From Thermoplasmata archaeon (lineage in GTDB: Archaea > Thermoplasmatota > Thermoplasmata > Sysuiplasmatales > Sysuiplasmataceae): a stretch of DNA of 16,840 bases. Below, piece by piece: positions 7,363 to 13,898 of the stretch (position 1 is the first letter of the stretch; each line of letters starts with the position of its first letter). Position numbers and translations under genes: made by a program. The stretch lies in contig JAJYOM010000020.1 of the NCBI GenBank assembly GCA_021796175.1, positions 1-16,840 of the forward strand. Direction: 5' to 3'. Under the pieces are notes generated by a model. The model did no database searches. It had not been told where the DNA came from and saw only the letters and a list, made by a program, of their open reading frames with translations.

Positions 7363-8008
7363 AGCACAGGACTACGCGGAAGTCATTTCTGGCCTTAGTG
7401 GTTATTATTCAGCAGAAGGCGTGCTCACTGCACTCGGCAATCTCGTCAGTCTTGAAGATCCGTTCAGGGTTCTCATTGCAACTGTACTGTCGCAGAGGAC
7501 AAGGGACGACGTGACAGAGCGCGCCGAGAAAGCTCTCTTCGTCAGGTACAGGGATGCAAGGAGTCTGGCACGGGCACACATCAGGGATTTGGAGTACATT
7601 ATCCGCGGTGTCGGATTCTACAGGACGAAAGCACGTGCGATCAGGGAGATTGCCCGACTGGTGCTTGAGAAGCATAATGGCAAGGTGCCGCGGAATATCG
7701 ACGCACTACTTTCGCTGCCACATGTCGGCAGAAAAACGGCAAACTGCGTACTTGTTTTCGGCTTTGGAGAGCCTGCGATACCGGTGGATACTCATGTACA
7801 CAGAATATCGAACAGGATTGGATGGGTGAGGACCAGGACGCCGGAAGAAACTGAAATGGCGCTCTCTTCGACTCTTCCCCGGAAATACTGGTTGGATCTG
7901 AACGAACTGTTTGTCCTGCACGGCCAGCACATATGCCGACCTGTCAGTCCGCGTTGCTCGATCTGTCCTGTGGCTCGTTATTGCAGGTGGAACAAATGTC
8001 ACAGATGA
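7331..8008 (+). CDS. nth: Endonuclease III (HhH-GPD DNA glycosylase, 4Fe-4S)
   Basis: A base-excision-repair glycosylase/AP lyase that removes oxidised pyrimidines. From ATG 7331 it is 225 residues. The helix-hairpin-helix is LLSLPHVGRKTANCV, with catalytic K135; the usual LPGVG reads LPHVG here. The catalytic aspartate is D153 in PVDTHVHRISNR. The C-terminal cluster loop has C202-x6-C209-x2-C212-x5-C218, the standard Nth 4Fe-4S spacing. A TTG at 7307 would add eight residues; ATG 7331 is preferred, although no good SD is present for either. It overlaps the folC end by about 32 bases. After its stop the next gene is 675 bases away. Confidence 0.93.
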   Translation: MRSTGRGSGVKAQDYAEVISGLSGYYSAEGVLTALGNLVSLEDPFRVLIATVLSQRTRDDVTERAEKALFVRYRDARSLARAHIRDLEYIIRGVGFYRTKARAIREIARLVLEKHNGKVPRNIDALLSLPHVGRKTANCVLVFGFGEPAIPVDTHVHRISNRIGWVRTRTPEETEMALSSTLPRKYWLDLNELFVLHGQHICRPVSPRCSICPVARYCRWNKCHR

Positions 8009-8310
8009 AGCGGGAGTGATAGTCTGGAGGACCATGTCCATATTCGACTCGAGTTCACTGGCAGTCTGCATCTCAAGGGTTTCTATAGCCTGCTTCGGGC
8101 ACGATCAGGTCTTCTGGAACGACGTCGACCATAGATAAGTTCACCATCCGGCCATCGATTACAAAACTGCAGGATTTCACGAAGAGGTGCCTCATCGTCT
8201 GAAGCGTTTTTCCGCCCCGTCCTATATCACAAAACCAAACAGCGTGTTGGCAGCAATAAGTGCCATTGTTGATCAGCTGGTTAACAACCATGGCTGAAGG
8301 TGATATCTCC

Positions 8311-8317
8311 TTTTTTT
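8311..8317 (+). terminator. T7 tract, possible terminator
   Basis: Seven T residues within CTCCTTTTTTTCC form the longest plain T run on the plus strand in the gap after nth. It is about 300 bases past the nth stop, so assigning it to the folC-nth transcript is uncertain. Confidence 0.25.
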
Positions 8318-8468
8318 CCTAACCGCCTGTTTTCGCCGTACTTTGCCGGTCCGGATGCAGATTCCTGACACCACAGTCAAGGAAGACCATCAGAGTTCGT
8401 TGCATCTATCACTGCGTCACTTGTGAAAGTATGCCGACTACAGGATTGCGGTCGCATCTTCATGTAAC

Positions 8469-8485
8469 TGGCCCTTTGAGGGCCA
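8469..8485. repeat. 7-bp hairpin in the gene-poor interval
   Basis: TGGCCCT (8469-8475) and AGGGCCA (8479-8485) pair perfectly around a TTG loop. No T-tract follows directly. It is 11 bases before a second palindrome and about 35 bases before a TATA-like sequence. Confidence 0.5.
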
Positions 8486-8496
8486 ATCTCCGGTTT

Positions 8497-8509
8497 ACAA
8501 AACTTTTGT
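8497..8509. promoter_or_regulatory. 13-bp palindrome, possible operator
   Basis: ACAAAA and TTTTGT flank a single C as exact reverse complements. The position, just upstream of TATATAT (8521-8527), would suit a dimeric regulator site, but no regulated gene is evident on either side. Confidence 0.3.
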
Positions 8510-8520
8510 GTGCTGTCAAC

Positions 8521-8527
8521 TATATAT
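8521..8527. promoter_or_regulatory. Orphan TATA-like box
   Basis: TATATAT in the context AACTATATATCC could serve either strand. On the plus strand it predicts a start near 8550 and a transcript reading toward the tRNA. No credible reading frame follows. Confidence 0.3.
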
Positions 8528-8642
8528 CCTCAAACACTCCATTTGCGGGGAATGTCAAGGGACGGGAGACTTCGAAACAGTTCCTCAAAGTAGCCTGCTC
8601 TGACGGCATACAGACGGAGAGACCAGCATCATGCTAAGTAAG

Positions 8643-8651
8643 ATTATTTAA
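8643..8651 (+). promoter_or_regulatory. TATA box of the tRNA-Gly gene
   Basis: ATTATTTAA is centred about 37 bases before the mature tRNA 5' end, allowing a short leader for RNase P to remove. It is the most AT-rich stretch just upstream of the tRNA. Confidence 0.45.
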
Positions 8652-8683
8652 CCCCCCCAATGTTATCACGGAATTGCCCACAG

Positions 8684-8757
8684 GCGAGGTTAGTCTAGTC
8701 TGGTTAGGACATTAGCTTGCCAAGCTAGTAAGGCGGGTTCAAATCCCGCACCCCGCA
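8684..8757 (+). tRNA. tRNA-Gly (anticodon GCC)
   Basis: The 74-base cloverleaf can be drawn completely. The acceptor strands are GCGAGGT and ACCCCGC with discriminator A. The D arm is GTCT/GGAC, and the anticodon stem TTAGC/GCTAG encloses loop TTGCCAA with GCC at positions 34-36. A four-base variable loop follows, then T stem GCGGG/CCCGC with loop TTCAAAT. CCA is not encoded, and no intron is present. One acceptor pair, 4-69, is an A-C mismatch. A tRNA-Gly GCC reads GGC and GGU codons. Confidence 0.95.
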
Positions 8758-8849
8758 CTTGTGCAATTGGCAGGTTTGACATCATTCACCGACCTATTTT
8801 CCCGTCAACGAAATCGATTCAAGCCATATCACAGCCAGGCGCCAATGCC

Positions 8850-8944
8850 TATAGAGGGTCGCGTAAATTGCGTAAGGTTATTTCAGGCGAATCTCCATTC
8901 AGAACGAATTCAGTTGTGTTGCCCAATCATCGCGACCCTCTATA
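8850..8944. mobile_element. MITE-like element with 26-bp terminal inverted repeats
   Basis: TATAGAGGGTCGCG (8850-8863) has an exact reverse complement at 8931-8944. The similarity extends inward imperfectly to 26 bases (8850-8875 against 8919-8944), with 21 of 26 matching. The outermost TATA on each side could be a target-site duplication, leaving an 87-bp core at 8854-8940. No transposase can fit inside, so it would be a non-autonomous element. A TA-type target is reminiscent of IS630/Tc1-mariner elements, but no transposase is in the window to confirm that. Its right end supplies the last codons and stop of the neighbouring minus-strand gene. Confidence 0.6.
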
Positions 8945-9697
8945 AGTTCCTGTATTGTTCAGGCATATGTTGAAGTAAATAGGTACCACCTTTTCCAGCC
9001 CCACCAGCGTGACTGTCAAATGGAAGAGATGCGGCCCGTAGAATCCTGATGTCTGTTGAAGTAAGATGTCGCATTCCGCCAACATTCCAAGATTGTACTG
9101 ACCAGATTCATGACTCGAGTTTGAAATATCGTGAAGACCGATTGTCCCATTAGCCGAACCCGCACCTATGAACCATGAATCAGGACCAACAGGAAAGACG
9201 AAAGTAGTGAAAGCATTGCAGCTGCTGCCGGGCGTAGCAATGTTGTTTATGTTAACAACAATCCTGCTGGGTTGCAGGTTAGATGAAAGATTGTCGCCGA
9301 CAAACAATTGAATAGCCGACTCGAAGTACTCAAAATTCTGTGTAACTGGAGACAAATATCCCATTACGGACAGAAACGCTGTGACTCTTGACACGTTATT
9401 GCCATTTTCAAAAATTAAGGAAGTCGCACTGGCGTTGCCCAACAGTTCGCCTGCCTGTGGAATTGATCCAGCCTTGAGAAAGTCTCCAGTCACTGTCAAG
9501 TCAGCATAACCTGTCTGCACATCAATGTGCGGGGTTGTGGCAAATGGATTGAAATAAAATAAGAGCAAGAGGGTAGCCACAAAGACCAAAGGGACGCTTG
9601 GTGCAACACTCCTTCTTTTAGACAACAACGATGACCACCAGACACCTTCACTGGCATGTGCCGATAAATCAAGCGCCTGATACGTAAAATTTGTCAC
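8927..9697 (-). CDS. Membrane-anchored sequon-rich surface protein, C-terminus altered
   Basis: A 256-residue protein of no family I recognise. A short charged N-terminus (KRR at about 27-29) is followed by one hydrophobic anchor (about 34-50). The roughly 200 residues that follow are probably outside the cell. They are rich in Ser, Thr, Asn and Gly and carry several N-x-S/T sequons (NAS, NVS, NLS, NGT, NSS, NNT), a pattern common in glycosylated archaeal surface proteins. GTG 9697 is supported by a TATA box centred 25 bases upstream. The last five residues (YRGSR) and the TGA are encoded by the terminal repeat of the adjacent MITE-like element, so the original end has probably been lost. Removing the element and one TATA would extend the frame to TAG at 8796-8794. 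Confidence 0.65.
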   Translation of the reverse strand: MTNFTYQALDLSAHASEGVWWSSLLSKRRSVAPSVPLVFVATLLLLFYFNPFATTPHIDVQTGYADLTVTGDFLKAGSIPQAGELLGNASATSLIFENGNNVSRVTAFLSVMGYLSPVTQNFEYFESAIQLFVGDNLSSNLQPSRIVVNINNIATPGSSCNAFTTFVFPVGPDSWFIGAGSANGTIGLHDISNSSHESGQYNLGMLAECDILLQQTSGFYGPHLFHLTVTLVGLEKVVPIYFNICLNNTGTYRGSR

Positions 9698-9717
9698 ATT
9701 GAAATTATCAGTGGTGG

Positions 9718-9727
9718 AAAATTAATG
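9718..9727 (-). promoter_or_regulatory. TATA box of the surface protein gene
   Basis: On the minus strand CATTAATTTT is centred 25 bases before GTG 9697, consistent with a leaderless mRNA. It shares the 160-base divergent gap with the permease promoter. Confidence 0.5.
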
Positions 9728-9818
9728 TTTTGTTGTCAAAAGGATGGCTGTTCCTGAACAAAGTTGCAGAAACATTCACTCAAACACTACTTAATTCGCA
9801 ACTGCTGGAAAAGAATCA

Positions 9819-9826
9819 TTAAATAT
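9819..9826 (+). promoter_or_regulatory. TATA box of the permease operon
   Basis: TTAAATAT is centred about 37 bases before ATG 9860. The predicted leader of about 12 bases would hold the GGGGG ribosome-binding stretch at 9848-9852, which forms the right half of a CCCCCGGGGG palindrome. Confidence 0.45.
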
Positions 9827-9859
9827 CGAACAAGGGAATCAGCCCCCGGGGGTCAATAA

Positions 9860-11332
9860 ATGGTAGACAGCGATAAGAGTGGACCTGTACTCAAAAAGGG
9901 TGCTGTTGGAACAATACATGGGGTGTTTCAGTCTTACTCTTTTGTTGGACCGGCAGCAGATGTGGCAATACTCCTGATCGGCACAGTCGCTTTCGCACTC
10001 GTCGCGACGCCTCTGGCGATAATAATAGCGTGGCTGATTTACGGCCTTTGGATGATAACCCCGTATGAATTCTCCAAATACAAATCCAATGCAGGAAGCT
10101 ATTACGCCTATTCGGCCAGTTCCACAAAGAACGGTGTGCTAGGGCCCGTGACCCTCTTCTCATGGATGGGCGAAAATCTTACAGGTCAGTCGTTCGGCAT
10201 ATTGGGCCTAGCGGGATTTCTTTTCGCCATCTCCAGCCAGATATCAAGCATTCAGTACCTCTGGATTCTCTTTGCAGTCATTATAACTGTTTATATGCTT
10301 GTTTTGCCATATCTCGGCATACGGATATCGCTCAACTATGTTGCGATCACCGGACTTATGGAACTGTTTGTTCTGCTGATAGGTGCAATAATAATCATTG
10401 TGAAAGTCGGACCCGGAAACAGTTTGGTACCTTTCTCCATTCCACAGGGTGCACTTGGAGCAGTGCTCTTCGGCGTCATCTTCTCAATACTTGACTTCAC
10501 TGGTCTTGGAACTGTCACAACAGTGTCGGAAGAGATCCACGAACCGAAGAAGAAGGTCAGGAAGTCACTGCTTATCGCATGGCTGATATCAGGACTTGCG
10601 CTAATACCCGCATCGTATGCTCTTACTGTAGGATGGGGCATATCAAAGATCGGAACTTACGCATCCTCGCCTGATCCCGGCCTGATAGTGTTCCAGCACT
10701 ATCTTGGTCCGATAGGTTTCATACTACTTGCAGTATTCACTGTCAACAGCTACTTCTCCTATGGTGTAGCAAAAACAAACGCGGTGAGCAGAATATGGTA
10801 TTCTGCAGCGCGTGACGGCGTTGTTTTCCCTAAATCTATATCGAAAATACATCCGAAATACAAAACACCGGGAAATGCAATGATTCTGTGGCTGGGCATT
10901 TCATTTGTTATTGACATAATACTCGGGCTCATATTTGGCCCGCTTGCCGCGGGACTCATACTGCTTTCGATGGCTGGCATAGCAATCATCTTTGTGCATA
11001 TCCTTGCAAACACAGGCTTGACCATTTTCAGTTACAGGGAATTGAAGGCACAGGGACAATCCAGCTTTCTCTACCACGTGCTTGCACCATCTGTGTCGTC
11101 TATTCTGGGCGTAATCGTTGTTATCTATTCGGTTTATTTCGCTCTCAACACATACATTGTAACACCGACATCTGCAAACCTTCCGTACCTCGTCGCGCCC
11201 GTACTTGGAGTTCTGTGGTGTGTAGTGGTTGGCGGCGTCCTTTCTGTTTACTACCTGTTAAGGAAAAAGAGCATACTGGCTTCTGCTGGAAGGTACGACT
11301 CAGAGCATGCAACAGCTGCCACTGACAAGTGA
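9860..11332 (+). CDS. APC-superfamily amino-acid permease
   Basis: A cytoplasmic-membrane transporter of 490 residues with about 12 hydrophobic segments, the usual APC size and layout. The first membrane segment region has SYSFVGPAADVAILLIG. The middle SILDFTGLGTVTTVSEEIHEPKKK segment (split here for length as SILDFTGLGTVTTV then SEEIHEPKKK) matches the conserved glutamate-plus-basic loop of amino-acid permeases. The SYFSYGVAKTNAVSRIWYSA region is the typical family loop where SRxxYSxARDG occurs. The ATG is preceded by a GGGGGT motif. The stop overlaps a GTG and is followed by the SD of a PLP aminotransferase gene, so uptake and catabolism (or racemisation) of one amino acid may be linked. 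The substrate cannot be told. Confidence 0.88.
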   Translation: MVDSDKSGPVLKKGAVGTIHGVFQSYSFVGPAADVAILLIGTVAFALVATPLAIIIAWLIYGLWMITPYEFSKYKSNAGSYYAYSASSTKNGVLGPVTLFSWMGENLTGQSFGILGLAGFLFAISSQISSIQYLWILFAVIITVYMLVLPYLGIRISLNYVAITGLMELFVLLIGAIIIIVKVGPGNSLVPFSIPQGALGAVLFGVIFSILDFTGLGTVTTVSEEIHEPKKKVRKSLLIAWLISGLALIPASYALTVGWGISKIGTYASSPDPGLIVFQHYLGPIGFILLAVFTVNSYFSYGVAKTNAVSRIWYSAARDGVVFPKSISKIHPKYKTPGNAMILWLGISFVIDIILGLIFGPLAAGLILLSMAGIAIIFVHILANTGLTIFSYRELKAQGQSSFLYHVLAPSVSSILGVIVVIYSVYFALNTYIVTPTSANLPYLVAPVLGVLWCVVVGGVLSVYYLLRKKSILASAGRYDSEHATAATDK

Positions 11333-11346
11333 GGAGGGATACACCG

Positions 11347-12717
11347 ATGAAGAGCGATTACAGAATGAGCTTTGAAAATGCGCCGTCTGTGAAAACGCAT
11401 CTGCCTGGCCCGAAGTCTGAGGAACTGATAAAAAGGCAGGACAGTCTTGAGACAGAGAGCAGAACTTACACGAAGAGTTTCAAATTGGCGGTAAAGAGGG
11501 CAAGAGGGTCAACTATAGAGGATGTGGACGGGAATCTGTTCATCGACTGGTTTGCAGGAATCTGTGTCATGAACCTCGGACATGCCAACCCGATCGTGCG
11601 CAAGGCAATGATTGACCAGATTGACGGTATTGTGCACATAAATGAGCTTCCGACAGAGGCACGGATAAATTTCATTGAGACTCTGGTTTCCACCCTTCCT
11701 GGCTCGTTGAAGAATCGTGCAAAAGTAATGTTCACTGTTACCGGAGCTGATGCCTGTGAAGCGGCGATTGCGCTCGCACGACATGTAACGAAGAAGAAGA
11801 CCATAGTTGCCTTCGGCGGTGCATATCATGGCGTCGCAGGTGACATTGTGGGCGCGACAGCTAATTACCACTACAGGGACTACGCGGGACTTTCACTGCA
11901 GAATTTCCACCATCTGCCATATCCATACACCTACAGGTTTCCATTGAAAGTCAGAAAGGAGGATGTCAGCAAAGTAGTGGTGGATCAGCTTGAGTACCTG
12001 CTGAGGGATCCGTATTCCGGAGCAGGTGCAGTCGGGGGCGTGCTTGTCGAGCCCATACAGGGAGAGGGTGGATACATTGTCCCGCCGGACGATTTTCTGC
12101 CGATGCTGAGAGAGGTAACCGACAAGTATTCGGTGCCTCTGATAGTTGATGAGATACAGTCAGGCGTGGGGAGAACTGGAAAAATTTGGGCATCGGAGTA
12201 TTCCGGAATAACGCCAGACATAGTCTGCATTTCTAAGAGCATAGGCGGCGGAATTCCGACCTCGATGATAGCATACAGGGAGGAGTATGACAAAGGGCTG
12301 CCGGGTGGTTTCCATTTTGGGACGTATCGTGGTAATCCTGTTGCTCTTGCTGCGGGCAACGCCGTACTGAACTTTCTCAAAAACTCAGACCTGCTGGAGC
12401 ACGTGAGAAGCGAAGGCTCAAGGATAAAGAGCAGATTCGAAGAATTCTCCAGGGAATTTGCAGGTATTGGTGAAGTAAGGGGCAGAGGTTTCATGATAGG
12501 CACAGAGATTGTTAAGAACCGAGAAACAAAGGAGCCCGACCCTGCACTCGCACTGAAAGTCAAGGAAGAGATGTTCAGGAGGGGGGTCCTGATGCACACA
12601 TGCGGCCATTATGGCAACGTCATGAGGTACATGTCACCGCTGACGATTGAAAAGGACCTCGTTGACAGGGGACTCGAAATATTCCGGGATGCATTTTCAT
12701 CCGCCTCCGGAAAATAG
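11347..12717 (+). CDS. Class III PLP aminotransferase (4-aminobutyrate/ornithine aminotransferase-like, or amino-acid racemase)
   Basis: A fold-type I PLP enzyme of 456 residues. The cofactor-binding V-D268-E-I-Q-SGVGRTG segment gives the pyridine-nitrogen aspartate, and the Schiff-base lysine is K297 in CISKSIGGGIPTS. The TGADACEAAIALAR region binds the phosphate, and the FGGAYHG motif follows it. ATG 11347 is chosen because GGAGG (11333-11337) lies nine bases upstream; a GTG at 11329 overlapping the permease stop would add six residues. This subgroup includes 4-aminobutyrate, ornithine and acetylornithine aminotransferases. In some archaea close relatives are broad-substrate amino-acid racemases, so the reaction is left open. 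The permease in front probably delivers its substrate. Confidence 0.88.
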   Translation: MKSDYRMSFENAPSVKTHLPGPKSEELIKRQDSLETESRTYTKSFKLAVKRARGSTIEDVDGNLFIDWFAGICVMNLGHANPIVRKAMIDQIDGIVHINELPTEARINFIETLVSTLPGSLKNRAKVMFTVTGADACEAAIALARHVTKKKTIVAFGGAYHGVAGDIVGATANYHYRDYAGLSLQNFHHLPYPYTYRFPLKVRKEDVSKVVVDQLEYLLRDPYSGAGAVGGVLVEPIQGEGGYIVPPDDFLPMLREVTDKYSVPLIVDEIQSGVGRTGKIWASEYSGITPDIVCISKSIGGGIPTSMIAYREEYDKGLPGGFHFGTYRGNPVALAAGNAVLNFLKNSDLLEHVRSEGSRIKSRFEEFSREFAGIGEVRGRGFMIGTEIVKNRETKEPDPALALKVKEEMFRRGVLMHTCGHYGNVMRYMSPLTIEKDLVDRGLEIFRDAFSSASGK

Positions 12718-12748
12718 GCGACAGGCGGCGTTGGCCATTCCTGCCAGA

Positions 12749-13789
12749 ATGATGCGTTTCTCCTCCAATGTCCTTTCAGGACTTGGAATCATAAAAGGCA
12801 TAGGTAGGGACCTTCATGAGCTGAAGATCCCGAAGAACATCATCATGCTCTGTGGCAATTCATCATTCCGCGTCGGGGGGAAGGCAGTCAGGGATGCCCT
12901 GGATTCGTACGGTTTTGATGTCGAGGTCATAAGCGATGGTATAAGGCCTGCAGTTGCAGAGGCTGATGCACTTGTGGAAAGTATGAAAAGGAGAGGCAAG
13001 AAGAAGATGGCGTTGCTGGGTGTTGGCGGGGGAGGGACGCTTGATGTTTCGAAATATGTGGCCAGCAGACTCGGCATGCCTCTGATCGCCGTTCCCACAC
13101 TATTGTCCAGCGATGCAATAGCTACGGGATACTCGGTCCTATGGAGTGACAGAAAGAACAGCGCAGTTGCATCAATGGTCCCTTCGGTAATAATCGGCGA
13201 CTATGAGGTACTCAAGAATGAGCCGAAGCGCTTTGTTTCTTCAGGGGCCGGCGACATGCTCTCCAAATATTCAGCTCTCAATGACTGGAGGCTGAGCTTT
13301 TGGCTGGGCGGTGAGCCATATAGCGATTTTGCCATGAACATTGCCCAGTCCACGACAGAACTCCTCAAGAGACGCATCTCAGATGTGGCTGCAATGAATT
13401 ACATAGGCATCGAAACACTCTTTCTTGCCGAAATCACCGACGGCTATCTGATGGAGCTTTCCGGAACAACGAGGGTTGCTGCAGGAAGCGAGCACCTGTT
13501 TGCATTTGCGCTTGAAACACTTACAGAGTCGGCTCTTCACGGTGAATTGTGTGGTCTGGGCACCATAATGATGACCTACCTTCAGAGCAGGGAAAGAGGA
13601 GAAGTAAAATCGCTTCTGAAGTCTGTTGGTGCGCCGACATCGGCAGAGGAAGCGGGCGTGAAACCGGCAGAAGTTGTGAAGGCACTGACGATGGCGCACA
13701 GGATGCGCAACTGGTATACGGTCCTTGGTGCAAATGGCCTGTCGGAGGGTGCCGCGGAGCGGCTCGCCCGTTACACGGGGATCACATGA
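12749..13789 (+). CDS. egsA: sn-Glycerol-1-phosphate dehydrogenase
   Basis: Reduces dihydroxyacetone phosphate to sn-glycerol-1-phosphate, the backbone of archaeal ether lipids, using NAD(P)H and Zn2+. The 346-residue length fits the family. The dinucleotide-binding LLGVGGGGTLDVSKYVA lies near residues 89-104, and VPTLLSSDAIATG follows it. Likely zinc ligands are D169 (SGAGDMLSK), H249 (GSEHLFAF) and H264 (ALHGELCGLG). The frame is open from 12647 inside the aminotransferase gene, but the fold begins near M35 of that frame; ATG 12749 (or 12752) is preferred, 31 bases after the aminotransferase stop. It is probably the third gene of the permease operon, an unusual setting for a lipid gene. No SD is obvious. 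Confidence 0.92.
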   Translation: MMRFSSNVLSGLGIIKGIGRDLHELKIPKNIIMLCGNSSFRVGGKAVRDALDSYGFDVEVISDGIRPAVAEADALVESMKRRGKKKMALLGVGGGGTLDVSKYVASRLGMPLIAVPTLLSSDAIATGYSVLWSDRKNSAVASMVPSVIIGDYEVLKNEPKRFVSSGAGDMLSKYSALNDWRLSFWLGGEPYSDFAMNIAQSTTELLKRRISDVAAMNYIGIETLFLAEITDGYLMELSGTTRVAAGSEHLFAFALETLTESALHGELCGLGTIMMTYLQSRERGEVKSLLKSVGAPTSAEEAGVKPAEVVKALTMAHRMRNWYTVLGANGLSEGAAERLARYTGIT

Positions 13790-13840
13790 GGGCTGTAGCC
13801 GGAACGTGCGGAGTGTCTATGTTTCATATAGCCAATAAGG

Positions 13841-13850
13841 AGTAATATAG
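13841..13850 (+). promoter_or_regulatory. TATA box of the HAD-like gene
   Basis: AGTAATATAG, identical to the folC box, is centred 34 bases before an ATG at 13880 (12-codon frame) and 53 bases before ATG 13899 of the HAD-like gene. The predicted leader for the latter is about 25 bases. Confidence 0.45.
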
Positions 13851-13898
13851 AATCGTCGGAAACAGGCTAAGTACCCAGCATGAAATTGTTCACCACTG

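Larger units (their letters stand above)
8009..8640. other. Gene-poor interval with possible decayed coding sequence
   Basis: No convincing intact gene is seen between nth and the tRNA. On the minus strand a frame from ATG 8291 to 8073 (72 codons) contains FVIDGRMVNLSMVDVVPEDL. After a single shift near 8090 a neighbouring frame continues as QAIETLEMQTASELESNMD. The two together look more protein-like than chance, but neither matches a family I can name. A T7 run sits at 8311-8317. The interval could hold a frameshifted remnant, an unrecognised small gene or a non-coding RNA. Confidence 0.3.

Noticed and set aside
8073..8291. 72-codon minus-strand frame as an intact gene
   Set aside because: The start lacks a well-placed SD or TATA box, the sequence matches no family I know, and a neighbouring frame seems to continue it. 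I keep it only as a possible remnant.
8431..8637. 68-codon plus-strand frame in the gap before the tRNA
   Set aside because: It runs through the hairpin, palindrome and TATA-like cluster, has no recognisable protein features and no start signals.
8684..8944. tRNA-Gly as attachment site of an integrated element
   Set aside because: I found no second copy of the tRNA 3' end in the window and no integrase, so only the small inverted-repeat element is claimed.
13786..13845. 19-codon frame (MRAVAGTCGVSMFHIANKE) overlapping the egsA stop by ATGA
   Set aside because: Too short and without a recognisable feature; ATGA overlaps arise often by chance.
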